DNA of 64,000 nucleotides from Escallonia rubra (Eukaryota > Streptophyta > Magnoliopsida > Escalloniales > Escalloniaceae), in the NCBI GenBank assembly GCA_033065855.1, contig JAVXUO010001451.1, forward strand, positions 40,349 to 104,348, written 5' to 3'. Shown here in pieces: positions 32,965 to 45,717 of the stretch. Position numbers and translations under genes: made by a program. Positions within the stretch are counted from its first letter, which is position 1; each line of letters starts with the position of its first letter. Under the pieces are notes generated by a model that did not search any database, was not told where the DNA came from, and was given only the letters and a program-made list of their open reading frames with translations.

Positions 32965-35750
32965 GAAAAGAATATCGATGTCTTAAATTATAAATAAAAA
33001 TCTATTTGTTGGAGTACATGTGTGTTCAATGCTGTGATATCTTCTTTTCCTTCACTGTAATTACTTTTGTTCCTTAATTGAACTCACACTGTGATTATTG
33101 TTTGTTCCTTATTTCAACTCCTCAACCACCCCCTTCCCCCCGCCCCGGGGCACCCACCACCCACACCACTGAAGCTCTCTTCTTGTTGGAAAGGCCAATG
33201 CTACTGCCAAAGCAATCAAATTCCTGCTGTAGCATGATATACAATGATACAGAGCAGTATTTGCTTTTGCAGAAGCCAACAATGCCGGCCTGTAGAATTT
33301 GCCGTCTAAAACTCGCGGTTGGAATCACATATGGTATATATTTTGGCTTTGTTTGTCTTGATATTGCGTTCACTGGACCTTACAAATATAGTATAATGCT
33401 CTTATCATGTCATTTGATCTGGTTTAGACTAAATATGTGCTTACGAGCGAGGCAGAATCTAATAAAAGGAAAAATTTATTTAATAATTTTCTACTTCTGT
33501 TCGTTGTTGAGCAAAGGAAAATCAAAAGTCGTTGCCAACCTGAGATATTTCCTATATGGATCATTTACAATGTTGATCGACTTCGTGAAATCGATGCACG
33601 TGAAATAGCTTCCTCGTTCGTTCTTTACTTGACACGGCAGTCATTAATCATCTTTTCCTCCTGGCTTGGGATTTGTTTTTCTTATGGCATCACGCATTTG
33701 AGATTGTTAGATATCCTTATGCGGATTCATATTTTTCCCTAATCTCCCTTAATTAGTTTTTGTTTGCAAAATTACTCTCCATCTAATAGATTGCTTCAAC
33801 CCACTCTTTCAACAACAGCAGCATCCTCTATTATGCTAATACCTCAATAAGCTAGTCCTGATCTGAAATGGATTAAAAAAACGTGATCATACATGTTTCT
33901 TGGTTCACAATCACTCCTTCCTTCATCTTCTTAGGAGTTATTACTTGCTTATACCACTAATGATCTTTGACTTTTGATTATATTGTCTCTTCTCTAACTT
34001 TGTACTATTTAGGTGATATTACTCTATATATATTAATAAATATCTAAAACCTAGAAGCCTAGTTTATTTTATTATTGTTTGAAATAGTTTAAGAGTTCCA
34101 CCGAGGCTCAGATTGCTTGAGTGAGAAACCATTGGAGAAAAAACCGTCCTTCTCCTTATCCGATGAGCAGCAGATCATTTCTAACATGTTTTATGAATTT
34201 ACTAACCTACGTACTAACAGAAGGTTTGATGATTACCTAGTTACTCGAAGAACTGTAGAGGACTAGATGGTCGTACATCGAAGAATGATACTGCTCCCGA
34301 GCCTCACTGAACTTTTGCACGAAGAAGCACAACCACCAGTAACGGTATTGTATTGCCCAAGGTTCACAGCTTTATGTACAGGAAAGAGCAGTGTTCCGAA
34401 ATCCAACAAAATGTCGATGTTTAGATCAAGATGAATTACATGGAGATTGGAGCACACTAGAAATTCATACATTTAACCAACTAGAATCAAGAAATAATTG
34501 GAAAGAAGAGGTAAATGGAATCAAGAAATTCATACATTTAGCCAACAAAATGTGTGCAAGTTCATTGTAGTTTTCTACACTTGGTCGTCTCCTTGTGTCG
34601 ATGTTTAGATCAAGATGAATTACATGGAAATTATAGCACACTAGAAATTCATACATTTAACCAACTAGAATCAAGAAATAAGAGGGTTAGTTTACTGTAT
34701 TTAGTGTTTACTTTGTGGACTTAATTGTACAGCTTGTTATTAGCATGATCTTTATGTGATCATTTACTAGCTGATATGTTTTTAACAATTATGGTAACGT
34801 GCATAAGACATTCATGCTTGCCTTGATGGATTGCTCAATTTGCTAGATATGTGTTAAGAGTCCATCTCTTTTTGTTAAAAGCTTCTGATCTGATATAGAC
34901 GTCGGCAGGACTGAGCCGTGTTACCCTTTGTAAAAGTAGGTGTTTCAGGGCATGCTTAGGAAGAAAGGGTCATATCAAGAAAATAGAACTGCTGGTATGA
35001 GTCGTATGGAATACCAGTAGGCCGCTGGATACTTTCAGTCTCCACATGTTAATGGAACTCGATAAATAGCATTTACCATGCACAAATCAACTGTGAATAA
35101 TTGCTGTTATTTATTTTACTTTTTACCATTGAAAGGGTGCTAGTGAATGAGTTATATCACGTATGAATAATCTGGAAATGGATGTTTGTTGTAGTTACAG
35201 ATAAAGAAACCTTTACTGCTGAACTTAAAATGTTTGTCCTCATGTTGCATCATTAGTTAATTAAATTATGATGAGCTGTGATGGTCTTCAGAGACAGCTG
35301 AACCAGACGATTGCTTCGAACCTCGAACTTTTTGCTATGAACTGCCATTTCCAGTAACTCGCTCTCTCTCAGCTCAAGAGTCTGTGTTTGCACTGGCATA
35401 GAAACGATATGTCTCACAGGGGTACTGGAGATGGAAAAAGCCATGATCGAGTATCCAAACAGTAGATTGCAGACCATATGATCCATAAAGTTGTACAGAT
35501 AAATGGTTTCACGTCAAGCATGGCATAACTTGGCCGAAACCTTGTATCAATTGCAGTCTCTTCCCTCTAGCAAATCTTACTTGTGTTTGTGTGGACTGAG
35601 CCAGGCCTGCAGAATAGGTTGAAGCTATTTGCACCTTATTTTTCTGAGATGCGCAGGACAAAAGGGACAGTGGACGATGTTTGCACCTTATTATTTATAT
35701 GATGACAATCATTTAAATAGAGTTTTGGTCACCATCAACCATTTGGTCCC
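32965..35750. other. Spacer CAF1-3 to P450, no gene
   Basis: Homologous to the CAF1 3' spacer (to about 33700) and then, after a deletion joint, to the spacer upstream of the P450. It contains direct repeats of TTCATACATTTAACCAACTAG-type sequence (three at 34460-34670, against two in units 1 and 2). The plus frame of 176 codons at 33078-33608 is an unsupported chance frame across the spacer. Confidence 0.55.
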
Positions 35751-35757
35751 TATAAAA
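35751..35757 (+). promoter_or_regulatory. TATA box of the intact P450 gene
   Basis: TATAAAA, 48 bp before the ATG at 35805, with a CT-rich leader between. Conserved in the two truncated copies. Confidence 0.8.
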
Positions 35758-35804
35758 GTTGGTGCATCTTCCCTCCCTCCCACCCTCACTCTTCTGACTT
35801 TACA

Positions 35805-38470
35805 ATGTATTTTCTCATGATCTTGGTTCTGCTTCTAATCTTCCTCTCAAAACCTCTGCTCTCCATTTTCTGGGTTCCATGGAAAATCCAGCAACACTTC
35901 AGGAAACAAGGCGTTGCGGGGCCAAGCTACCGTCCCATTGTCGGAAACTCGGCCGAGATCAGACGGCTGACAAGCGAAGCCGAATCGAAGTCGATACCGT
36001 TCAACCATGACATCCTTCACCGCGTGGCGCCACACTATCACAGGTGGGCTGAGATGTATGGGAAAACTTTCCTGTACTGGTTCGGGGCGAAACCGAGGCT
36101 AACTCTAGCGGATCCGGACTTGATCAAGGAAGTGCTTCCAAATAGTACGAGTGGCTCTTTTGATAAGCTTGGGTTTAACCCTTTGTCCGAGATGCTGTTC
36201 GGGCAGGGTCTTGCTGGGTTGAAGGGGAAGAAGTGGGTTGTGCATAGAAAGCTTGCAAGCCAGGCCTTTAACATGGAAATAGTTAAGGTGATCTTCTCTC
36301 TCTACATCCTACACAGAAATTATCCTAGCTTGCTTTTCTTTTCTTTTCAGCTAACAAATGGAACGCAGATGTGATAGTCAGGGTGGTTTAATTTAAGCCT
36401 TCATGTACACTTTCTTGTGTCTGAACTGTTGTGGACTCTCATGAGCACGTGAGTCGGGTTTATGCCCAAGCCATTTTAAGGCAAATTTCAGAAATCCACC
36501 GAAAAACTAGTTAACTGGCGCATCACGTGTTACTCGCACGCAAGAGGGTGCAAGTCCCGGCCCAAAAGCCCTCTCGTGCCTACCAGATGGTAGCATTCTT
36601 TTTTGGGGTTTTCGTTGACCTACTGCCGGAATTATATTTCTCTCTAGTTGTCCGATGATAAAAGCAAGCAGAAGGTTAACGCGGGCTCGTTAACAAAGAA
36701 GAGACTGCTTATCGGAGATTGTTGAATCCTGGAGGGTAGCAGTCCGATACCTTGAGAACCGGATATTATTTTTGAGGGGACAAAACTACTATGAAGGGCA
36801 GTAGTCAAACTGTCGATAGGTTTTGCTACGCTATCTTTTGTTTTGACATAGTATTTTTCTGTTTATTTTTAACAGAACTGTGTATTCTTCCTAGAAAGTT
36901 GCTTGATTGCATTGTTATGTTTCACTCCCATTTATAATCATGTACTTCGGAACTATGATTGTCAAACTGTGTGGTGGCCAGCATGAGACATTATTTCTAT
37001 CCTACATACCTTTGAAGAACTTCAGAATAACCATATTAAGCAAAGAAATTATTATAATGGTCATCCTTCTACTTGATTCGTTTTAGACCTGCAAGGCCTA
37101 AATCATCTCGACACTCAACAGGCTTGGGTGCCTGAAATTGTAGTCAGTACCATCAAGATGCTGAGAAAATGGGAAGAAGAAAGTGGTGGAAAGGATGAAT
37201 TCGAGGTGGAAGTGCATAAAGAACTTCATAACCTGTCAGCAGAGGTTATATCCAAAACAGCTTTCGGAAGCAACTTTGAAGAGGGAAAGCGCATTTTTGA
37301 AATACAAGAACAGCAAGCAAGCCTTGCCTTTTTGGCTATGCGAAGCGTATACATACCTGGATTCAGGTGACTTCCCTGTATACGTGAATTGTAGTAGACA
37401 ACTCAGCTAGCAACACTCTTTTCTTGTTAATAGCACTTCCTGTAGAACAGACAATGTCATTGCATTCCATGATCTTTTTCTCTAACTTCTGAATGAGCCC
37501 TAACAAGCTACTTGGCTAGACCTTTTGTGAGAAAATGTATTTGTTCTTGTTAAATTTGTTTGATGTTATGTCTGTAATACTTTGTCCTGATGAGATATAT
37601 ACAGGTTTCTGCCCACTAAGAAGAACAGGGTTAGATGGAGACTGGAGAGAGAGATTAGAGACTCGATAAGAACGCTAATCGAGATGAACAACAGAACAAG
37701 AGCAAACTCTAAAAATCTTCTTAGTCTGTTGATGTCTGGGAATGATAGTAATCATGAAGAAGAACAAGGATTGGGGGTGGAGGAAGTCATCAATGAGTGC
37801 AAGACTTTCTACTTTGCAGGGAAGGATACAACCGGTAATCTCTTGACCTGGGGACTTCTCCTCCTTGCATTGCATCAAGATTGGCAAATCAAGGCACGCG
37901 AAGAAGTTTCTCGGATTTGCAAAGGCAGTGAGCTCCCTTCTGCAGAGAACTTGAGTGACTTCAAGATTGTAAGTTCAATTTTCCGTTTAGGCTACACATT
38001 TCGAACAAGGGGGACTGATCTTCAAGTGTTCCATTTACTTTTTCTTACAGGTGAGCATGATCATAAATGAAACACTTCGGCTTTACCCTCCAGTTGTGAT
38101 GTTAACTAGGCAAACATCCAAGAATGTCAAGTTGGGAAGCCTTGACATTCCTGCAAAGACAGAATTCTACTTGGCACTAACTGCTGTTCACCATGACACT
38201 GAGATATGGGGAGAAGATGCCAATGAGTTCAACCCAATGAGGTTTTCCGAGCCTCGGAAGCATCTGGCCTCGTTCTTTCCATTTGGGTTAGGCTTCAGAA
38301 TCTGTGTAGGCCAAAATTTGGCCTTGGTTGAGGCAAAAATAGCCCTAGTCATGATCATCAAACAGTTTTCATTCGCAGTATCACCATTGTATGTTCATGC
38401 TCCGAAGTTGTTTCTCACGCTGCAGCCTCAGTATGGTGCGCACATCCTCTTTAGAAGGATACAGCTTTGA
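35805..38470 (+). CDS. Cytochrome P450, CYP72 clan (CYP721/CYP734-like), complete
   Basis: Four exons give 503 codons: 35805-36287, 37122-37366, 37605-37968, 38051-38470, all with GT..AG introns and consistent phases (0, 2, 0). The product is a heme monooxygenase held in the ER by an N-terminal anchor ([18 protein letters not shown]). Hallmarks: I-helix AGKDTT at 314-319, K-helix ETLR (E371, R374), FNPMRF near 424-429, heme loop [10 protein letters not shown] at 442-451 with Cys449 as ligand. Sequence style ([33 protein letters not shown]) is that of the CYP72 clan near CYP721A/CYP734A. CYP734A enzymes inactivate brassinosteroids, but I cannot assign a substrate here. It is the only complete copy in the array; two upstream copies are exon-1 fragments. 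Confidence 0.93.
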
Positions 38471-39174
38471 ATTTGCAGCTTTCAGCAGTTGACAATATCA
38501 CCCTGTTCAGTTGTTGACAATTTCAGTTGTTTACAAGGTTAAAAATTATCACTGTGCTCACCAACCAAGTTCAAGTGGCTCTTCCGCGGTGACCAACAAA
38601 ATTTCGTACATTTTCCTTATTTTTGCTACTAATTATGCAATTGTTATCACTGATGATGGATGTCTGTAAAACGGTAAACAAAAACTTGCATTTGCCCTTG
38701 AATGGGGGTTGAAAGATTGCTTCAATTTGAAGGAAAAAGTATCCATTCTACTCCCTTCACTCAAGGAATTCGCCTTCTTTTGCCTCCGTTGTTTTTTAAG
38801 AAAATATAACTTGAATAGTAATTTTTTAAGAAAATTATTATTGTTCAAATGGAGTCACAAGACTCAGAACTCAGCTAGGTTTACATTGCTAGACTAATGA
38901 TAGATCCCTGATAGGGCTATGAGAACTGGACCTTGGACGGATATTTTACTGAACCGGTGATGGGCGGTGAGCTTAATCATTTAAGCCGGACTGGACATTG
39001 AATCGGTGAAGGCACTAACTAGTTATTTGGTTCAGTAGCTCAAACGACAATTCAACTGGTTGTATAATGAGAGTGATGAATATATATTATTTAATACGGA
39101 AAACGCAAATTTACTTGAATATTTTAGCCACTATAGACAATTTCCAAGCTCAACACTAATAAAATTTAATGAAG
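38471..39174. other. Intergenic 3' of the P450
   Basis: No gene. Around 38930-39060 a GAACCGGTGA / GGACTGGACATTGAATCGGTGA repeat-like stretch resembles degenerate repetitive DNA but shows no element ends. Confidence 0.45.
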
Positions 39175-41517
39175 TTGTTTAGTGGATTTTGTAAACCCGG
39201 TTTGGGGAATTTAAGGCATGGATTTGTCCCATTGGATATCTTTAATCGGTTGATTTTGAAGGATATTTAGTTACTTTGCGATTTGTCGTCTAAATGGATA
39301 GTTAGGGACATGGCCGGGCCCGCGGGGTTCAGGGCGTTACAGTTATGGTATATGCGAATTTAATAGCATAGGTATACGATGTATATGGGAGTTTAGGAAC
39401 TTAATAGGGATATGATCTGGGTGCAAAGTCTATAGCTAATTGATATAATCCGAATGAGAAGTCTAGGGCTTAGGACTTGTAGATTTAAATTCAAGAACTT
39501 TGGAAGGTGAGAAGAATGAAAGTTAGATCGCAAGGGTTGATTCTTACTTTGGTACACCTTAGGCTCGATATTAAGCGTGTTAATTAGGCAGATTGTGGAA
39601 AATGTATGATTTGATATATATCAGAGTGGCGGAGCGAAAGCGTAGTAGACCAGAGTTTGATGTAGTGTGTTTCATTTTCTAGTTAAGTCATAAAAAGTTT
39701 GAGGACCAGAATTTCATTTAAGGTAGGTGGAATGTTCCAACTCATTTAGGAAGGTGAGAATCTATTTTACATACATGCGTTACTTTTAAAAATCACATAG
39801 GCCGGAACTTATCAACAATTACTTGTTAAATTCGAGGTAGCAAATTTCGAGGACATGATTGTAAAAAGAGGATGAGAATGTAACACCCCGAGCCTAAAAG
39901 GAATTATTTAAAATAAGTGATGCACTTTTAGCGTTATTTAATAATGTAGAATTTTAGCGGTCATTAGACTCGCGTATTTTTGAAAGAAATGATTAGAGAG
40001 TTTTTAAGTGGGCTCTCAACTTTGGATTTAACATAATTTATTTTTATTTGTTGGCAGCGCAAAATAATATAAATAAACTAATTTGAAAAGCAGAAACCTA
40101 CAAGGATTACATAACACATGGCATAAAAGGAAGTTTTATGGGAAGGCTAGAGTTGTCACAAGAAAGAGAAGGGGGGGGGGGGGGGGGGGGGGTGTGTTTG
40201 GAGAAAAAGGAGGTTGCAAAAGATTTGTTGTTAAAATAAAGTTCTTAAATATATTCGTTAAGATCCCGATTTTGTAATTCACATTTCAATATCATACTCT
40301 TAGAATTTGGTTTCGAAATGTTAAATGCAGATAACCATTATCATGAATAACATTATATATTGTGTACTCTCCGAGTAATCAAACTAGAACTTTTTTCTTA
40401 AGAAATTTTGGAGATGCAATAGCCAATAAGAAATGGTACTCTCCAAATTATTTTCCAAAGTTTTTATCGTAGCTTTATGATACGGGAAACCACATATTTT
40501 TTACTTACTGTCACAGGTAAGTACTTTTAAAAGGTGAAACTAAATTTAATTAATACTAGTGATTTAGGGATGATTTGAAGGTTTTAATCCTATAATTTCT
40601 TTGAGAGGCTTGAGATTAGTCATGGATGCTTCTAGCAATTAGAATATTAGCTTCAAATACATTAAAGTCAGTTTGGTGGGTTCTTTTTCCTAGGCTGGAT
40701 TCATATGAATGAGTATTATAGGATTTGTTGTGGTTAGATGAGTTGTATTTTTAGTAAACGTGATTATGTGATCTAGGAACCTATTCAAGCGATTGTGTTT
40801 GCACAATTTGAGGTAAGAGAAAACTCCATTCCTCTTGTTGGTTTCGAACGATTGTGTCGTTGGTCGTTGATTCCTTTGTATTTTTGCTCTGATATTCGTT
40901 TGTACTCTTAGAAGAATTGTCGTGTGTTGAAGTGATGGCTGACGTACTCCAACTAGTGAATGATTTTTTTAGTCCCTTAGCTGCCGTTGTTTGGTTGTAA
41001 GGTTAGGAAGATTTGGCCTTTATGGCTACAACGTATTTGGCTTTTGGGCGATGATTGATTTAAATCATATCATAGTTATCCTTGTGATGTTTCGACCTTT
41101 GTTTCATTGATCGGGAGTCTTTGATTGTATAGCCTTTGGTATTTCTCACTCATGCGACTGTTAGTATTCAATGTTATTGTTGTGTTATGTCACCGGTCCG
41201 TGGTGTTTTTCCTTGTTGGGCTATTTGAGCTCACTCCCTTCCTCCCCACAAGTTGACATAAATTTTAAGGTGGTCATTTAATGAAGGTTTGATGGATGCT
41301 CACGAGGCTCAAGATTTTATTTATTTGCTTTCCTAGTCTAGTAGCTAGTTATAGACACGTGGATTTTATAATCCCAGTTTGGCAATTTAAGTCGTGGATT
41401 TGTTCCATTGGACGTTTTTATTTAGTTGATATTGAAAAATATTTAGTCATTTTGTGGTTTGTCGTCTGAGTAGATAGTTAGGAACATGGCCGAGCCTTTT
41501 TGGTTCTGGGTGTTACA
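39175..41517 (+). mobile_element. Truncated LTR retrotransposon (Ty3-type signals)
   Basis: The 3' LTR spans 39879-41517 (1639 bp) with ends TGTAACACCC...GGGTGTTACA. A purine tract AAAAAGAGGATGAGAA (39863-39878) directly precedes it, and AAATTTCGAGGACATGATT just before is the typical end of a gypsy polyprotein region. About 165 bp of a second LTR 3' end (39175-39341, ending GGGCGTTACA) lies 540 bp upstream, so most of the 5' LTR and nearly all internal coding sequence are gone. The bases after the 5' LTR (GTTATGGTATATGCG) may be a decayed primer-binding site. A 20-base G run lies at about 40171-40191. Confidence 0.8.
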
Positions 41518-42992
41518 CTATGGACCGCCTTTCTTTTAAATCAACCCTCTTTAAATTTCACTGTGAAGTTGATGATGTTTGCACCATTTGTTTGGCCATG
41601 TTGAGACAGTCGGTCATTTTTCCTCAAATGTTCATGTACGAGACTTGTGTGGTTTGGTCTTCCTTCGGGTTAATATGGCTCATAACCTAGATTCGTCCGC
41701 AACAAAACACAATCCAAAGTTAGTCTCTAAATCTTTTGAACTTTGTGGTATATTTGGTTACACTAAAATAAAAGCATATTCTATGATGCATCCTTTGACC
41801 CTTATCATATTATTTAACTAGCCACCCTTTTGGTTAACCAACTTAAGAAGTTAGCAGTTTCACCATAATCGTAATACTTGGAAATTGCTAGCTCGTCCAC
41901 TTTTTCCCAAATTAACCTACCCTTTCCACCAAAGTCGAAAGAGTTGTATATGTCCCCACGACTTGAGTATTCCTTTGATCATGTCACTTAAAGCTGGTAT
42001 GGGAGTGGTAATCACTCTTTCTTCTGTAAGAATGCTTGAACGCATGGCCGAATCTTTCAAGTCTTTGAACCATCATATTGTTCAGGATACGCTATACTTT
42101 TATCATGTTGATGGCCTCAAAATAGTCACATTAAAAGCATGTTATTCTCCGTCGTAACACACAATTTATTATATACCAGATGATGGGAACAGATAGTGTA
42201 TTAGCCATGAATCATAACTCCAATATTCTTCGACACATATTCTGAGTGTAGTTTTTCATAGTTTTTGTCGGTCTCAATGGGTAAGCCAAAAAAATTGTTT
42301 CATTATCATGCCAAGCTAGTTGTCTCTCACTTCAGGAATGGTTACTTTACGGCCCTACTACACATGACTATTTCCTTTTTGATTAACTTCGTCTTTCATT
42401 TGATTGTTGCACAAAAAAGAAGTTAATTATTTGTTTGGCCTTTTCCGGTGAGTTTGTTCTGATTTGAATACGTCTTAAGACCAGATTATGTAATTTCCTT
42501 TACTAATGTAGTTCTACTATTTAAACTAAAAGAAAAAGGATTTATTACACTCAGTACTCCTGAATTTATGTCTTAATACACTCGTCACCCCTTTCTTTTG
42601 AAAAATTACATTGACACTCGCTCGGTATTAGATTTTGGTGGATTTAAAATTTTTGGTTAAAATGATTTGATAGCCCTTAAATGCGTAACGAACGAATTTT
42701 CAGAATTGTTGAACACTTTTCAAAAACCAATTCCAATTCCTACCCCATAAACCACAACACCCACCAGACCCGGCCACCACAGACCTACCATACCTAATCG
42801 ATCCCACCACCACAAACATATTAGTACCAACAGTCCCACCACCCCCTACCGATTCTTCCACCACAAACTGATCACCACCGACATAAACCCACCAAGACCC
42901 ACCACCACCAAGACAGACCCATTACCACAGATCCCCCACGGCCAACCAATCGCCCACCCACAAACTAACCACCTCTAATTGATCCCACAACT
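41518..42992. other. Repeat-derived intergenic DNA
   Basis: The frame 41579-41821 ends in a stretch (SFELCGIFGYTKIKAYSMMHP) resembling the GYs-KGYk segment of copia integrases, but it is too degraded for certainty. 42545-42640 (ATTACACTCAGTACTCCTGAA...) looks like a transposon end, and 42700-42980 is a CCACC-rich spacer similar in style to the MITE at 1462-2168. No functional gene. Confidence 0.4.
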
Positions 42993-43452
42993 TTGTATGC
43001 ATGTCTCTCACTCTTCCCATCTCTCTTTCTCTCTTCCAGCTCGTTTCATCGCCACCGCCACCACATCCACAACTACTGCCACCACCACAAGTCCAAAGCA
43101 CCTCCACAGTGCTATGGAGGTGCTGCCCACAACCACTATAGATCCAACCACCACAATCACCCATTTGATCCATACACGTTGGATTCATTGAGGTTCGAAG
43201 GAAGTGGACCAATGCCATACAGGTTTGTTCCCTTCAGGGGTGGCCCTCGGATGTGCCCCGAGAACGAGTATGCAATATGGTGATACTCGATTTCATGCAT
43301 AACATGGTGACAAGTTTTCAGCGGGAGAAGTTGCTTCCCAATGAGGAAGCTGTAACGAATCCAATTCAAATTCCGGCTGATGGCTCTCCGGTTCAACTTC
43401 ATCCTCAGAAGCACAAGACTGTCACACAGACACAACTCTCTTTGTTTTGTTG
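42993..43452 (+). pseudogene. CYP716-like P450 last-exon fragment fused to CCACC-rich sequence
   Basis: From about 43182 the frame reads [20 protein letters not shown] then [11 protein letters not shown], the heme-loop exon of a CYP716/CYP725-type (triterpenoid or taxoid oxidase) P450. After a 1-nt shift near 43275 it continues [45 protein letters not shown]. The Cys ligand remains, but the following Gly is Glu (CPEN for CPGK) and an Arg sits in the PFGGG turn. No other P450 exons are nearby. Upstream, in frame, is 60 codons of His/Ser-rich simple sequence, so the fragment looks transposed or captured. A CYP85-clan P450 is unrelated to the CYP72-clan array. Confidence 0.85.
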
Positions 43453-45100
43453 AGAGAAGAGTAGAAATATATACCAAGATAATTACAGGAGGTTACAGAG
43501 CATGCCAAAAGGCAAGTAAAAGACAGTCGGATGACACCCCCATCCGATAGGCATTGCGATGAAAACCAAAGAAATTATGAAAATAACTAGCAAACACTAC
43601 TAGATAAACATTAACTAAAACAGGATAAAAAACAAGATAACTACTCAAAAACAGGATAACTAAGAAATGAAACAAGATAACCACACAAAAAAAAACAACC
43701 TATCAAAGAACACCAACTGTCTGTCCACCCCAGCCCACAGTCCAGACACGTGGCCCCGTCATGCATCGCTCCCCTATCGTCGTGCTGCTTCGCCGGCGCC
43801 GAACCACCACCTTTTTCCGGCCAACTAACTGCTGCCAAGTCCCTAAGGGCACAAAAGACGAACACCAACTGGAACCGCCGCCTTTTCCGGCCAACATGCA
43901 CCAACAGGCTAATGTCCTCACGATCAGAGCACCGGCGACTTAAAAATACCAATATTCCAGAGCCTAACAGACGCAACAAACGCCGCCGACCAAACCGCCA
44001 TCATCCAGCAGCTGCCAACCTTACCTTAACGCAACAATCCGACAGGCAGAGCACAGAAACCTCTCCACCAGCAATGGCAGAACACCAACCTTCCTAGATC
44101 CAGGGGGAGGGGGGCAACTAGGGGGGAGGGGGAGGAAAAAACCCTAGAAGAAAACCTAGATCTAAACTCACCGGACCATCTCCAACCCAAGACAGCCCAC
44201 CACAAATCATGACGGCGAAATCAAACACACGAAGCCACCACAATCCGATCGAAACCCCCGAGCAACCCATCAGCCGAAATCATAATTCACAGGACCTGAC
44301 AGCGTATCCCTCAACCGTCGCCAACCCCTCGCCGGCGCCGGAGAAGACAGAGAACCTTACCACTTGATCGAAGAGCTCCGACATGACGACGACGACGCCG
44401 TCTAGCTCACCCATGCCTCCAAGATCCCTCACGAGCCCCTAACGAATCTTCACCTAAGCTACCGCGTCACCACCTGCCGGGAAAACCGGCAGTGGCGACG
44501 GAAACGGAGGTGAGAGAGGAAGGTTGAGGGAGATGGGAAGCGGCGTGGAAATCGCCTCTCACAGAGGCTTTTTGTTTGGATTAACTCGGGTTGGTAACTC
44601 TCTTTGTTATGCACCGGCTACTAGCCAAAGCTACTAGTTTAGTACAGATGAAGCATGTGTAGAACACAACTCAGACTCATGATCCCACTTGAGCTCAAAA
44701 AATTAAAGTCAGATTAGATATATGTAGTTCGGCTAGAAATCGCTCCTATGTTCCCTTGTTTTCACTTTCGCATTTTTGGAAAACATTACGGTTTGTAAGT
44801 TCAGAAAACATTATATTTACTTTTTTTCATAATAATATTCACCGGTTTCATTGAAGATATATTACCTTAATTTCATGGAAAAAAAACGCCACTCATTTTC
44901 TTCATAACAAAGATGATGAAAAATGGCACCCCAAACAAGTTAGACATATTTTCATGTTTTTCGTAACTGCATCCACCTATATCCTAGACAAGAAGTAAAA
45001 CAACAACCTTCGTACTTCAATTGGTCATTTCTTCATTCTATTAAATAGATAAAAGATATTTGGTGGGACAGAGACCAATGAGTCTGACCATCTAGGATAG
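43453..45100. other. Intergenic, GC-rich gene-like relic
   Basis: 43480-44580 is unusually GC-rich. On the minus strand it looks like the 5' part of a gene or retroelement (CCGCC/CGGCG-rich, ending toward TTATCCTGTTTTTGAGTAG), with a G-rich run at 44100-44135. No protein family is recognisable. 44580-45100 is plain AT-rich sequence. Confidence 0.4.
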
Positions 45101-45717
45101 GGTTCCATATCCTCTGCTGTAGCTAGGGCAACAACAGAGGTGTTGTAGGGGAGATCCAAGCCGTCCAAATAAATCTCACGCTCAACAATCGGCCATGTCA
45201 CCACCTCTGCATTTAGGAGTGACGAATGTTACAGAGGGCGTGACTTCCTCTCTCCCGAATCCTCCTCTACTGCCAAAACCCCACCGCCTGGTAGCAAATC
45301 GTCTTCCCACCATCGTTGCTACACCACCGTCACCCCTTTTCTCCACCACCACCCAAAGTTTTCTCTTCCTGCATGATTTAGGGATTACAAGTTCTAAAAG
45401 GAAAATCTCTCAAATGAATTTCTTGAAAATTTCAACACATACAACGATAAGATCGGCCTCACGCAGAGGTAAAAACTCCTCTGACGGGTGGTTTGCCACC
45501 ATCACCACGGCTTCTCACCCCATGGCATCATCTCGCCAGCACTCAAACCGTCCACAATCAGTTTACATAGATGAAAGTTTGCTGATAGATTTTTGAGGTT
45601 TTTAGTGACTCGGGTGAGGTGACCAATTTTAGGGTGTAGGATTAATTTGAACGGTTTGGATCTCCCATACAGCACCTCTACCTCTAGCCCTAGCTACAGC
45701 AGAGGATCTACCTCCCC
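45101..45717. mobile_element. 617-bp TIR element with 7-bp flanking repeat
   Basis: Both ends carry ATCCTCTGCTGTAGCTAGGGC (right end inverted), and the inverted similarity continues for about 80 bases (GGGAGATCCAA.CCGT.CAAAT). AGGATAG flanks it at 45094-45100 and 45718-45724. The interior encodes a 133-codon plus frame at 45195-45596 (MSPPLHLGVTNVTEGVTS) that is Pro/Ser/Thr-rich, matches no family I know, and probably reflects a captured or spacer sequence. Probably a MULE-like non-autonomous element; superfamily not certain. Confidence 0.75.

Larger units (their letters stand above)
29230..38470. repeat. Tandem array unit 3
   Basis: Third unit. It starts at ATCTAATCATTGCTTTTGA after the same P450-intron fusion as unit 2. 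It carries a tRNA-Thr relic, CAF1 copy 3 and the complete P450, but lacks the unidentified coding-like blocks and the FDM gene. A joint near 33700 connects CAF1 3' spacer (counterpart of about 8130) directly to spacer equivalent to about 13720, a loss of roughly 5.6 kb. Confidence 0.88.

Noticed and set aside
33078-33608. 176-codon plus-strand frame after CAF1-3
   Set aside because: It spans homologous non-coding spacer; the same region in units 1 and 2 is broken by stops, the composition is not protein-like, and no motif is present.
4952-38470. Biosynthetic gene cluster centred on the P450
   Set aside because: The repeated partners (CAF1, FDM, tRNA) are RNA-related housekeeping families and two P450 copies are dead; co-duplication explains the grouping without a shared pathway.
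39879-41517. Solo LTR
   Set aside because: A purine tract and internal retrotransposon sequence precede it and a second LTR end lies upstream, so it is the 3' LTR of a truncated element rather than a solo LTR; flanking 5-bp duplications are absent.
43641-44097. Overlapping 112- and 115-codon frames in GC-rich DNA
   Set aside because: Long chance frames are expected in GC-rich sequence; none shows a family motif or conserved neighbour.
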